DNA of 5,099 nt from an uncultured Lachnospiraceae bacterium (lineage in GTDB: Bacteria; Bacillota; Clostridia; Lachnospirales; Lachnospiraceae). Positions 1 to 5,099 of the stretch are shown piece after piece. The position numbers were made by a program, and so were the translations under genes. Location: the NCBI GenBank assembly GCA_958422845.1, contig CATZPU010000112.1:1-5099 (forward strand), read 5' to 3'. The stretch's first letter is position 1. Each line of letters opens with the position of its first letter. Under the pieces are notes generated by a model, which did no database searches, was not told where the DNA came from, and was given only the letters and a program-made list of their open reading frames with translations.

Positions 1-14
1 TCACGGGCGAGTGA
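1..14 (+). CDS. Possible 3' end of an upstream gene (last codons only)
   Basis: The first bases can be read as codons for Thr-Gly-Glu followed by a TGA stop at 12-14, 25 nt before der. This would suit the end of a co-directional gene cut by the window edge. In many Clostridia a DUF512-type (radical SAM-like) protein gene precedes der, which would fit this position, but three codons cannot identify it. The reading frame is chosen only because it ends in a stop close to der. It could equally be untranslated sequence. Confidence 0.3.
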
Positions 15-39
15 CTGCCGCAAAGATAGGAGGAATAAA

Positions 40-1365
40 ATGAGTAAGCCGATAGTTGCCATCGTAGGACGTCCGAATGTAGGAAAGTCTACGCTGTTCA
101 ATGCGCTGGCGGGCGAGAATATTTCAATCGTGAAGGATACGCCGGGCGTGACGCGTGACAGGATCTATGCGGATGTGGAATGGCTGAATATAAATTTTAC
201 GATGATCGATACGGGCGGTATTGAGCCGGACAGCAGCGATGTGATCTTGTCGCAGATGCGCAGTCAGGCGCAGATCGCGATCGATACGGCAGATGTGATC
301 GTATTTATGGTAGACTGTAAGCAGGGACTTGTGGACGCTGACTCTAAGGTGGCTGATATGCTGCGCCGTTCTCATAAGCCGGTTGTGCTTGCGGTAAATA
401 AAGTAGACAGTTACGAAAAATATATGGCGGATGTCTATGAGTTTTATAATCTCGGCATCGGCGAGCCGTATCCGATCTCCGCAGGCAATAAGCAGGGACT
501 TGGCGACCTGCTCGATCAGATCATTTCTTATTTTGATCTTTCAGACGATGAACAGGAGGATGATGACAGACCGCGTATCGCGATCGTCGGAAAGCCGAAT
601 GTCGGCAAGTCCTCTCTGATCAACAAGCTGATCGGAGAAAACAGGCTGATCGTATCGGATATTGCGGGTACGACGCGTGACGCAGTCGACGCTTCTGTGA
701 AGTGGAACGACAGGGAATATGTGTTCATCGACACGGCGGGACTCCGCAGAAAAAATAAGATCAAGGAAGATATCGAGCGGTACAGCATCATCCGCACGGT
801 GACTGCCGTGGAGAGAGCGGACGTCGTCGTTTTGATGATCGATGCAGTCGAGGGCGTTACGGAGCAGGATGCAAAGATCGCAGGCATCGCGCATGACAGA
901 GGCAAGGGTATTGTCATTGCTGTCAATAAGTGGGATGCGATCGAGAAGAATGACAAGACGATCTACAAATATACAAACGATATTCGTCAGGTACTTTCTT
1001 ATATGCCATATGCGGAGATCGTATTCATTTCCGCCCAGACGGGACAGAGAGTTCCGAAGCTGTTTGAGACGATCGACATGGTAATCGAAAATCAGACGAT
1101 GCGTGTGGCGACGGGTGTGCTCAATGAGATCATGGCAGAAGCGGTGGCAATGCAGCAGCCGCCTTCTGACAAGGGAAAGAGACTGAAACTTTACTATATC
1201 ACACAGGTATCGGTAAAACCGCCTACTTTCGTTGTTTTTGTAAATGACAGGCAGCTGATGCATTTCTCTTATACGAGATACCTTGAGAACAAGATCAGGG
1301 ATACGTTCGGCTTTAAGGGGACATCTTTGAAATTTATCATCCGTGAACGAAAGGAAAAAGAATAA
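40..1365 (+). CDS. der: Ribosome biogenesis GTPase Der (EngA), tandem G domains
   Basis: Der is an essential GTPase that binds the 50S subunit during late assembly; its two G domains and C-terminal KH-like domain act together. The 441-residue product has the full family layout and usual length. G domain 1 shows G1 GRPNVGKST (10-18), G3 DTGG (57-60), G4 NKVD (120-123) and a G5-like SAG (147-149). An acidic linker (about 167-176, [10 protein letters not shown]) leads to G domain 2 with GKPNVGKSS (184-192), DTAG (231-234), NKWD (296-299) and SAQ (331-333). The KH-like domain covers about 350-435, with the typical LKLYYITQ and PPTFVVFVN stretches, and ends in a charged tail. The start is supported by TAGGAGG at 27-33, 6 nt before the ATG. 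It heads a tight run with plsY and gpsA. All nucleotide-binding motifs are intact, and I see nothing aberrant. Confidence 0.98.
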   Translation: MSKPIVAIVGRPNVGKSTLFNALAGENISIVKDTPGVTRDRIYADVEWLNINFTMIDTGGIEPDSSDVILSQMRSQAQIAIDTADVIVFMVDCKQGLVDADSKVADMLRRSHKPVVLAVNKVDSYEKYMADVYEFYNLGIGEPYPISAGNKQGLGDLLDQIISYFDLSDDEQEDDDRPRIAIVGKPNVGKSSLINKLIGENRLIVSDIAGTTRDAVDASVKWNDREYVFIDTAGLRRKNKIKEDIERYSIIRTVTAVERADVVVLMIDAVEGVTEQDAKIAGIAHDRGKGIVIAVNKWDAIEKNDKTIYKYTNDIRQVLSYMPYAEIVFISAQTGQRVPKLFETIDMVIENQTMRVATGVLNEIMAEAVAMQQPPSDKGKRLKLYYITQVSVKPPTFVVFVNDRQLMHFSYTRYLENKIRDTFGFKGTSLKFIIRERKEKE

Positions 1366-1368
1366 GCC

Positions 1369-2022
1369 ATGGAACGTTTGGTTTGTGTTGCAATCGGGTA
1401 TGTGTTCGGTCTGTTTCAGACGGGATATATTTACGGGAGAATGCATGGGATCGACATTCGTGATTACGGAAGCGGCAATGCGGGTACGACGAATATGCTG
1501 CGTACGCTGGGAACGGGAGCAGGCGCGGTCACGCTGCTTGGAGATGCGTTTAAATGTGTGGCTGCCGTGATCGTGACGAGACTTCTGTTTCGCGGCTCTC
1601 ATGCGGACATCTTGGCGCTGCTCGGACTTTATACGGCCGCAGGCGTGATACTGGGACACAATTTTCCGTTTTATCTGAAGTTCCACGGTGGAAAAGGGAT
1701 CGCGGCTACGGCGGGACTGATCCTGTCGATGAATCCGTTTATGACGCTGATCGCGCTTGTCGTATTTGCGCTGACGCTGTGTCTGACGCATTACGTTTCG
1801 CTCGGTTCGCTGCTCGTCTACGTTTGTTTTATGATCGAGCTTGTAGCGTTCGGGCAAAACGGCGTTTTTGGAATGACACAGAGATACTTAAACGAAATGT
1901 ATGCGCTCGGCGCTGTTCTCGCAGTGCTTGCTTTCTGGATGCACCGGCAGAATATTGTCAGACTGCTGCGAGGAGAAGAACGAAAGACGTATCTGTTTAA
2001 GAAAAAGAATGAGAGTAATTGA
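1369..2022 (+). CDS. plsY: Acyl-phosphate:glycerol-3-phosphate acyltransferase PlsY
   Basis: PlsY is an integral membrane enzyme that transfers an acyl group from acyl-phosphate (made by PlsX) to the sn-1 position of glycerol 3-phosphate, giving lysophosphatidic acid, the first step of phospholipid synthesis in most Gram-positives. The 217-residue product has the three conserved loop motifs: GSGNAGTTN (34-42), the Gly-rich GHNFPFYLKFHGGKG (96-110), and the C-terminal HRQNIVRLLRGEE (192-204). Hydrophobic segments lie roughly at 1-20, 49-74, 80-96, 112-140, 143-163 and 174-191, followed by a basic tail. The gene starts 3 nt after the der stop and in the same frame, so no start upstream of GCC-ATG is possible. 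The nearest Shine-Dalgarno-like AAGGA (1351-1355) is 13 nt away, so translation is probably coupled to der. GpsA, encoded next, makes its glycerol 3-phosphate substrate. Confidence 0.97.
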   Translation: MERLVCVAIGYVFGLFQTGYIYGRMHGIDIRDYGSGNAGTTNMLRTLGTGAGAVTLLGDAFKCVAAVIVTRLLFRGSHADILALLGLYTAAGVILGHNFPFYLKFHGGKGIAATAGLILSMNPFMTLIALVVFALTLCLTHYVSLGSLLVYVCFMIELVAFGQNGVFGMTQRYLNEMYALGAVLAVLAFWMHRQNIVRLLRGEERKTYLFKKKNESN

Positions 2023-2061
2023 TCGCTTCGGCCGGTCTGCCGGTCGGGAACTGGAGGAGCT

Positions 2062-3069
2062 ATGACGAAAGTTGGAGTGATAGGAGCGGGAAGCTGGGGA
2101 ACCGCCCTTGCGATTTTGCTGAATGACAATAAGAATGACGTAATACTCTGGTCGCACCGTGAAGCGGAGGCAGAAAAGATCAGAAATACGCGGGTAACGT
2201 CGAAGCTTTCTGAGATCAGACTTCCGGAAGAGATCCGTGTGACTTCCGATCTGCGCGAAGCAGCCGCGGATCGGGAGGTACTGATCATGGTCGTGCCGTC
2301 TGCCAGCGTAAGAGAAACGGCGCAGAAGCTGTGTCCGTTTGTTGCAGAAGGAACGGTGATCGTCAGCGCGTCAAAGGGTATAGAAGAGAGTACGCTGATG
2401 ACGATGACGGATATTATCTCGGATTGTATTCCGCAGGCACATCCGGCGGTTCTTTCCGGTCCCAGTCATGCGGAGGAGGTTGCAAAGGGGCTTCCGACGG
2501 CATGCGTGGTCGGAGCGCAGGATGAGGAGACAGCGCGGATGCTCCAGAAGCTTTTTATGAGCGCGTGTTTCCGCGTATACATAAGTCCTGATATGCAGGG
2601 GATAGAGCTTGGCGGAGCGCTCAAAAATGTCATTGCGCTTGCGGCGGGAATCGCTGACGGGATGGGCTACGGCGACAATGCAAAGGCAGCGCTTATTACG
2701 CGCGGCATGGTGGAGATCGGACGGCTTGGCATGGCGATGGGCGGCAAGTTTGAAACGTTTTCGGGGCTGACGGGTATCGGCGATCTGATCGTTACGTGCG
2801 CCAGCATGCACAGCCGCAACAGACGGGCGGGCATTCTTTTGGGGCAGGGTTATTCCATGGAAGCTGCCATGAAGGAAGTAAATATGGTCGTGGAGGGTGT
2901 TTACTCTGCAAGATCGGCTGTTAAGCTGTCCGAAAAGTTTCACGTAGAGCTTCCGATCATCGAGCAGGTTAATAAGGTGCTATTTGAAGGAAAGGATCCT
3001 CAGACGGCGGTGGCAGAGCTTATGCTGCGTGATAATAAGCAGGAAAATTCGCTGATCCCGTGGCAGTAA
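2062..3069 (+). CDS. gpsA: NAD(P)-dependent glycerol-3-phosphate dehydrogenase GpsA
   Basis: GpsA reduces dihydroxyacetone phosphate to sn-glycerol 3-phosphate in the cytosol, supplying the lipid backbone used by PlsY. The 335-residue product has the usual length and order: an N-terminal Rossmann motif GAGSWG (8-13), SASKGIE with conserved Lys105, LSGPSHAEEV (131-140), the catalytic-lysine motif GALKNV with Lys188, GLTGIGDLIVTC (235-246), SRNRRAG (251-257) and VEGV (277-280). The start is set by GGAGGAG at 2053-2059, 2 nt before the ATG at 2062 when the whole purine run is counted. It follows plsY by 39 nt with no T-run terminator between, so co-transcription is likely. It is the last gene of the housekeeping run: a strong terminator hairpin begins 59 nt after its stop. 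No missing residues were seen. Confidence 0.98.
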   Translation: MTKVGVIGAGSWGTALAILLNDNKNDVILWSHREAEAEKIRNTRVTSKLSEIRLPEEIRVTSDLREAAADREVLIMVVPSASVRETAQKLCPFVAEGTVIVSASKGIEESTLMTMTDIISDCIPQAHPAVLSGPSHAEEVAKGLPTACVVGAQDEETARMLQKLFMSACFRVYISPDMQGIELGGALKNVIALAAGIADGMGYGDNAKAALITRGMVEIGRLGMAMGGKFETFSGLTGIGDLIVTCASMHSRNRRAGILLGQGYSMEAAMKEVNMVVEGVYSARSAVKLSEKFHVELPIIEQVNKVLFEGKDPQTAVAELMLRDNKQENSLIPWQ

Positions 3070-3128
3070 ATTTTTTGCGGAAAACGGCAATTTTTTGTAA
3101 AATACGAGATATGGAAGCAGATATAATT

Positions 3129-3169
3129 ACTTACGGCAGGATATATCATATATCCTGCCGTAAGTTTTT
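3129..3169 (+). terminator. Strong intrinsic terminator after gpsA
   Basis: A perfect inverted repeat pairs 3129-3145 with 3149-3165 (17 bp) around a 3-nt loop (TCA), and is followed by a T-run at 3165-3169. The outer half of each arm is GC-rich (TTACGGCAGG / CCTGCCGTAA) and the part near the loop is A/T only. The T-run is on the + side and the opposite strand has no good T-run, so this looks like a one-way stop for the der-plsY-gpsA transcript that insulates the downstream CODH unit. Confidence 0.93.
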
Positions 3170-3172
3170 GTG

Positions 3173-3197
3173 AAAAACGAAAAAGTTTTGAAAAAAA
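3173..3197 (+). promoter_or_regulatory. A-tract cluster upstream of the CODH-unit promoter (UP-element-like)
   Basis: Three A-tracts (3173-3177, 3180-3184, 3191-3197) lie upstream of the predicted -35, at about -49 to -73 from the predicted start site. Such spaced A-tracts are known to bend DNA and to contact the RNA polymerase alpha C-terminal domain. Here the role is inferred from composition and position only. Confidence 0.45.
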
Positions 3198-3210
3198 TAC
3201 ACGGCAATTG

Positions 3211-3239
3211 TTGTGGATAAAAACAAAATATGCTATAAT
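3211..3239 (+). promoter_or_regulatory. Sigma-A-type promoter of the nickel/CODH unit
   Basis: A perfect -10 TATAAT lies at 3234-3239 and is preceded by TGC at 3231-3233, an extended -10. With a 17-bp spacer the -35 is TTGTGG (3211-3216), which matches the consensus at its three most conserved bases. The start site would be near 3246, leaving a leader of about 65 nt before the ATG at 3311. It sits just after the gpsA terminator and before the first gene of the CODH unit, as expected for an independent transcription unit. I see no clear CooA-type or complete Rex-type operator over it. Confidence 0.82.
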
Positions 3240-3295
3240 ACAACCAAATGTCATATACTATTTTGGCATGTGAAAAAAATAACAAACATTTGCGG

Positions 3296-3308
3296 AAAGG
3301 AGAGGTGA
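3296..3308 (+). promoter_or_regulatory. Ribosome binding site that fixes the start of the His-rich gene
   Basis: The purine run holds AAAGGAG (3296-3302) and GAGGTGA (3302-3308), two overlapping matches to the 16S rRNA tail, just upstream of the ATG at 3311. The frame stays open back to an ATG at 3248, but that codon lies at the predicted transcription start, has no Shine-Dalgarno sequence and would add 21 unrelated residues. The site therefore favours 3311 as the start. Confidence 0.88.
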
Positions 3309-3310
3309 TA

Positions 3311-3739
3311 ATGCATTTGATTCACGATGAGAATGGTAATCTCTGTGCTCATACTCATGATCACGAGCATCCGCATACTCATACGTATGAACATACGCAT
3401 ACCCATAGTCATGAGCATGGCCATGAAAACGAACATGACCATACCCATGCGCACGAGCATTCCGAGTGCGCACCGGGCGCATGTGACAGCGGTTGCGGCG
3501 GATGCGGTCATGATCACGCACATGCAGCAGATGCGCCGCAGGGTGACAAGATGGCTGCACTTCTTGATTACATGCTCAAGCACAATGAACATCATGCGGC
3601 AGAGCTCGATCAGGTAGCGGAGAATCTTCGCAAAGCAGGCAAGGAAACTGCTGCCGAGCAGATCAAGAAGGCAGTGGATGAATTCCAGAAGGGCAATCTT
3701 TATCTCGGACTTGCTCTGGCGTCTGTAAAAGAAAACTGA
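3311..3739 (+). CDS. Histidine-rich metal-binding protein, probable nickel chaperone or store (CooJ-like role)
   Basis: This 142-residue protein has 25 His and 5 Cys. Residues 14-50 form an uninterrupted alternating His-X register: 19 positions, 17 of them His, the other two Tyr26 and Asn40. The X residues are mostly Thr, Glu and Asp. A Gly/Cys-rich link follows with Cys53, Cys58, Cys62 and Cys65 (ending CGGCGHDHAH), then a likely helical C-terminal part (about 80-138) that begins MAALLDYMLKHNEHHAAEL and is rich in Ala, Glu, Lys and Leu. There is no signal peptide, so it should be cytosolic. It is the first gene after the promoter, with cooT, cooC and cooS behind it, so nickel is the likely metal. 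Rhodospirillum rubrum CooJ holds the same place in a coo operon but has its His tract at the C-terminus after a coiled coil; here the order is reversed, so homology is doubtful. Zinc or cobalt storage is possible. Confidence 0.85.
   Translation: MHLIHDENGNLCAHTHDHEHPHTHTYEHTHTHSHEHGHENEHDHTHAHEHSECAPGACDSGCGGCGHDHAHAADAPQGDKMAALLDYMLKHNEHHAAELDQVAENLRKAGKETAAEQIKKAVDEFQKGNLYLGLALASVKEN
3350..3460 (+). repeat. Low-complexity CAT/CAC codon tract encoding (HisX)19
   Basis: The DNA is a run of near-repeat 6-base units, mostly CATACN, CATGAN and CACGAN, that encodes the alternating His-X stretch. The two breaks in the register are each one base away from a His codon: TAT (Tyr26) at 3386-3388 and AAC (Asn40) at 3428-3430. 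The X codons and the third base of the His codons vary, so it is not a clean microsatellite, but strand slippage in multiples of 6 could change its length. Confidence 0.8.
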
Positions 3740-3747
3740 AACGGCAG

Positions 3748-3757
3748 AAGGAGGTGA
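3748..3757 (+). promoter_or_regulatory. Full-length Shine-Dalgarno of cooT
   Basis: AAGGAGGTGA is an unbroken 10-base complement to the 3' end of 16S rRNA and lies 4 nt before the ATG at 3762. It fixes the start of the very short cooT frame, where otherwise a 60-codon ORF might be doubted, and suggests strong translation of this small protein. Confidence 0.85.
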
Positions 3758-3761
3758 ACAT

Positions 3762-3944
3762 ATGTGCCTTTCAACTGCATATAAGACAAGCGATCCTGAC
3801 TGTGTCATTATGGAGTACATCAGCAGAATCGATGTAGATGGAAACACGATCACGCTTACAGATGTGATGGGCGATACAAAGACGATCGAGGGCTCTATCG
3901 TGATGGTAGACCTGACCGGAGGAGTCGTAAAGATCAATTGCTGA
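3762..3944 (+). CDS. cooT: CooT-family nickel-binding protein
   Basis: The product has only 60 residues. It starts Met-Cys-Leu, and the Cys2 next to the initiator Met is the nickel ligand known for the CooT family, whose members are small dimeric proteins of about 60-70 residues needed for nickel delivery to CODH. After the N-terminal strand, the sequence alternates short beta-like stretches (VIMEYISRIDVDG, TITLTDVMGD, GSIVMVDLTGGVV), as expected of the small beta-barrel-like fold. Further Cys occur at 14 and at the very last position, 60; a terminal Asn-Cys is unusual and may add a ligand. It starts 22 nt after the His-rich gene, with a perfect ribosome binding site, and precedes cooC by 55 nt. 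The family call rests on size, Cys2, strand pattern and neighbours. Some databases have listed this family as RNA-binding, which seems less likely here. Confidence 0.88.
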   Translation: MCLSTAYKTSDPDCVIMEYISRIDVDGNTITLTDVMGDTKTIEGSIVMVDLTGGVVKINC

Positions 3945-3999
3945 CATCGCAGCTCTGAAGCAAAATTTTGAATAATAATCATTTTGACAGGAGGCTCAC

Positions 4000-4770
4000 A
4001 TGGCACACGTAATAGCAGTTGCAGGAAAAGGCGGAGTTGGAAAAACGACACTTTCGGGTATGTTGATCCAGAGTCTTTGCAAGATGGGAAAATCGCCGAT
4101 CCTTGCAGTCGATGCAGATGCAAATTCCAATCTGAACGAGGTACTCGGCGTAGAGGTCGATATGACGCTCGGCGACATCAGAGAGGAGGTTGCTCAGGCA
4201 GAGAACAGTCTGAAAAACCCGATTCCGGCAAGTATGTCGAAGGCTGATTACATGGAGATCATGTTTCAGCGCTGTCTCGTAGAGGACGATGATTTTGATC
4301 TCCTCGTGATGGGACGCACACAGGGCAAAGGCTGCTACTGTTTTGTAAACGGACTGCTTCAGACTCAGCTTCAGAAGCTGATCCCGAACTACAAATATAT
4401 GCTTGTAGATAATGAAGCAGGTATGGAGCACATCAGCCGCGGTGTTTTACCGAAGGTAGACACGATCATTCTTGTCAGCGACTGCTCCAGAAGAGGCGTT
4501 CAGGCTGCCGGAAGGATTGCAGAGCTTACGAAAGAATGCAATATGAATCCGAAAACGATCGGATTGATCGTGAACCGTGCGCCGGAGGGCAAACTGAACG
4601 AAGGCACAATGGAAGAGATCGAGAAACAGGGATTGACACTTCTCGGCGTTGTGCCGCACGACGATCAGGTATACGAGTATGACTGTGATGGAAAGCCAAC
4701 CGTTAATCTGCCGGACGATTCACCGGTTCGTCTGGCTTTGAATGAGATTATCAAAAAGCTTTCCTTATAG
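4000..4770 (+). CDS. cooC: CODH nickel-insertion accessory ATPase CooC (AcsF)
   Basis: CooC/AcsF is a MinD/SIMIBI-class dimeric ATPase that drives nickel insertion into the C-cluster of CODH, or maturation of acetyl-CoA synthase. The 256-residue product has the deviant Walker A GKGGVGKTT (9-17) with its signature lysine Lys10, the Walker A' AVDADANSN (36-44, Asp38), and a Walker-B-like VDNEAGMEH (136-144). The CXC metal motif GCYCFVNG gives Cys112 and Cys114, the same numbering as the zinc/nickel-binding cysteines of Carboxydothermus CooC1. VNRAP (191-195) is the usual nucleotide-binding loop late in the fold. The start is supported by AGGAGG at 3989-3994, 5 nt before the ATG. It lies between cooT and cooS, as in known CODH loci. 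Whether it serves CODH, ACS or both cannot be told from this window. Confidence 0.95.
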   Translation: MAHVIAVAGKGGVGKTTLSGMLIQSLCKMGKSPILAVDADANSNLNEVLGVEVDMTLGDIREEVAQAENSLKNPIPASMSKADYMEIMFQRCLVEDDDFDLLVMGRTQGKGCYCFVNGLLQTQLQKLIPNYKYMLVDNEAGMEHISRGVLPKVDTIILVSDCSRRGVQAAGRIAELTKECNMNPKTIGLIVNRAPEGKLNEGTMEEIEKQGLTLLGVVPHDDQVYEYDCDGKPTVNLPDDSPVRLALNEIIKKLSL

Positions 4771-4818
4771 TATATTGCTACACCCATTAATTAATAATAT
4801 TCAAGTAGGAGGTTTATA

Positions 4819-5099
4819 ATGGGAGACTTTAAATTAACGACAGTGGAAGAGTTTGAAGCTGCTACTGAACGGCTTCTCGAAACCGGAAAAAAGGTTGGCG
4901 CGGACGCTTGGCAGTACCGTGTAAAGAACCAGACTCCGCACTGTAAATTCGGTGAGCAGGGTATCTGCTGCAGAATCTGTTCCATGGGACCGTGCCGTAT
5001 CACACCGAAGGCTCCGAGAGGAATCTGCGGATGTGACGCACATGGTATCGTAGGACGTAACTACCTGAAATTCACAGCAGGCGGAGCTGCTACGCACTC
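4819..5099 (+). CDS. cooS: Anaerobic CO dehydrogenase catalytic subunit (CooS/AcsA), 5' part
   Basis: The frame is open from the ATG to the window end, giving 93 codons of a protein that is normally about 630-670 residues; the truncation is only the window edge. CODH interconverts CO and CO2 at a Ni-Fe-S C-cluster. The N-terminal cysteine set is visible: Cys42 and Cys50 fit the D-cluster that bridges the dimer, and Cys51, Cys54, Cys59 and Cys70 fit the B-cluster, in the order CKFGEQGICCRICSMGPCR. The stretch TPKAPRGICG resembles AcsA of CODH/acetyl-CoA synthase complexes such as Moorella rather than monofunctional CODH-II. An extra Cys72 follows in GCDAHG. The start has TAGGAGG (4806-4812) 6 nt upstream. 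It follows cooC by 48 nt, so nickel-loading genes come directly before their client. The C-cluster ligands and the active site lie outside the window. Confidence 0.96.
   Translation, partial: MGDFKLTTVEEFEAATERLLETGKKVGADAWQYRVKNQTPHCKFGEQGICCRICSMGPCRITPKAPRGICGCDAHGIVGRNYLKFTAGGAATH

Noticed and set aside
541..1857. A 438-codon open frame on the - strand across der and plsY
   Set aside because: It is antisense to two clearly recognised genes, crosses their boundary, has no ribosome binding site that I can see and a composition rich in Arg/His/Asp typical of a shadow frame.
2023..2061. CCGG-TCTG-CCGG hairpin between plsY and gpsA as a terminator
   Set aside because: The stem is 4-5 bp, there is no T-run, and a strong gpsA ribosome binding site follows at once; co-transcription is more likely.
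3071..3097. A second small terminator directly after gpsA
   Set aside because: The TTGC/GCAA stem is only 4 bp, too weak despite the following T-run; the real hairpin is at 3129-3169.
3122..3127. TATAAT just before the terminator as a second promoter
   Set aside because: No -35-like hexamer at 16-18 bp spacing, and transcription would start inside the terminator stem.
3208..3226. Rex-like operator (TTGT...ACAA) over the -35, and a TTGTGAA half-site at 3167-3173
   Set aside because: The arms are 16 or 19 nt end to end instead of the 18 expected, inner bases do not match, and the second site lacks its partner half.
3248..3310. Upstream ATG extending the His-rich protein by 21 residues
   Set aside because: It lies at the predicted transcription start, has no Shine-Dalgarno sequence, and the ATG at 3311 has an excellent one.
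3984..3989. Perfect TTGACA as a -35 for a cooC promoter
   Set aside because: It overlaps the cooC ribosome binding site and no -10 lies at the right spacing downstream; the match arises from the TTTTGACAGGAGG context.
3251..4123. A 290-codon open frame on the - strand across the His-rich gene and cooT
   Set aside because: Its Met-rich runs are the reverse reading of His codons (CAT gives ATG), and it overlaps three genes with good ribosome binding sites.
4775..4803. Internal promoter before cooS (TTGCTA and TATTCA, 17-bp spacer)
   Set aside because: The -10 is a poor match and the stretch is simply AT-rich; it cannot be told from chance without start-site data.

Overview
The window reads as a chromosomal segment from a low-to-mid GC Gram-positive anaerobe of the Clostridia, most likely an acetogenic Lachnospiraceae-type gut bacterium. 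This taxonomic call is inference. It rests on the strong AGGAGG-type ribosome binding sites, a sigma-A-type promoter, the der-plsY-gpsA housekeeping order known from Firmicutes, and the start of a carbon monoxide dehydrogenase (CODH) locus of the CODH/acetyl-CoA synthase type. All genes lie on the + strand.

Left part (about 1-3069): a housekeeping run. After the possible last codons of an upstream gene come der (double GTPase for 50S ribosome assembly), plsY (membrane acyl-phosphate:glycerol-3-phosphate acyltransferase) and gpsA (glycerol-3-phosphate dehydrogenase). plsY starts 3 nt after der stops, in the same frame; gpsA follows 39 nt after plsY with a strong ribosome binding site. GpsA makes sn-glycerol 3-phosphate from DHAP and PlsY acylates it, so two consecutive steps at the head of phospholipid synthesis sit side by side. 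A 17-bp hairpin with a T-run (3129-3169) ends this unit.

Middle (3170-3310): an AT-rich promoter region with spaced A-tracts, a TTGTGG -35 and an extended TGC-TATAAT -10, then a leader of about 65 nt.

Right part (3311-5099): a nickel-delivery and CODH unit. It holds (i) a 142-aa histidine-rich protein with an (HisX)19 tract, a Cys cluster and a helical C-terminal part, (ii) a 60-aa CooT-type nickel-binding protein, (iii) a 256-aa CooC/AcsF MinD-type ATPase with its CXC metal motif, and (iv) the first 93 codons of the CODH catalytic subunit (CooS/AcsA) with the D- and B-cluster cysteines. The likely logic is that the His-rich protein buffers or stores nickel, CooT carries it, and CooC uses ATP to insert it into the C-cluster of CODH. 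In Rhodospirillum rubrum the equivalents lie after cooS in the order C-T-J; here they lie before it in mirror order, and the J-position protein has its domains swapped relative to CooJ. That J-like protein is the least described item in the window.
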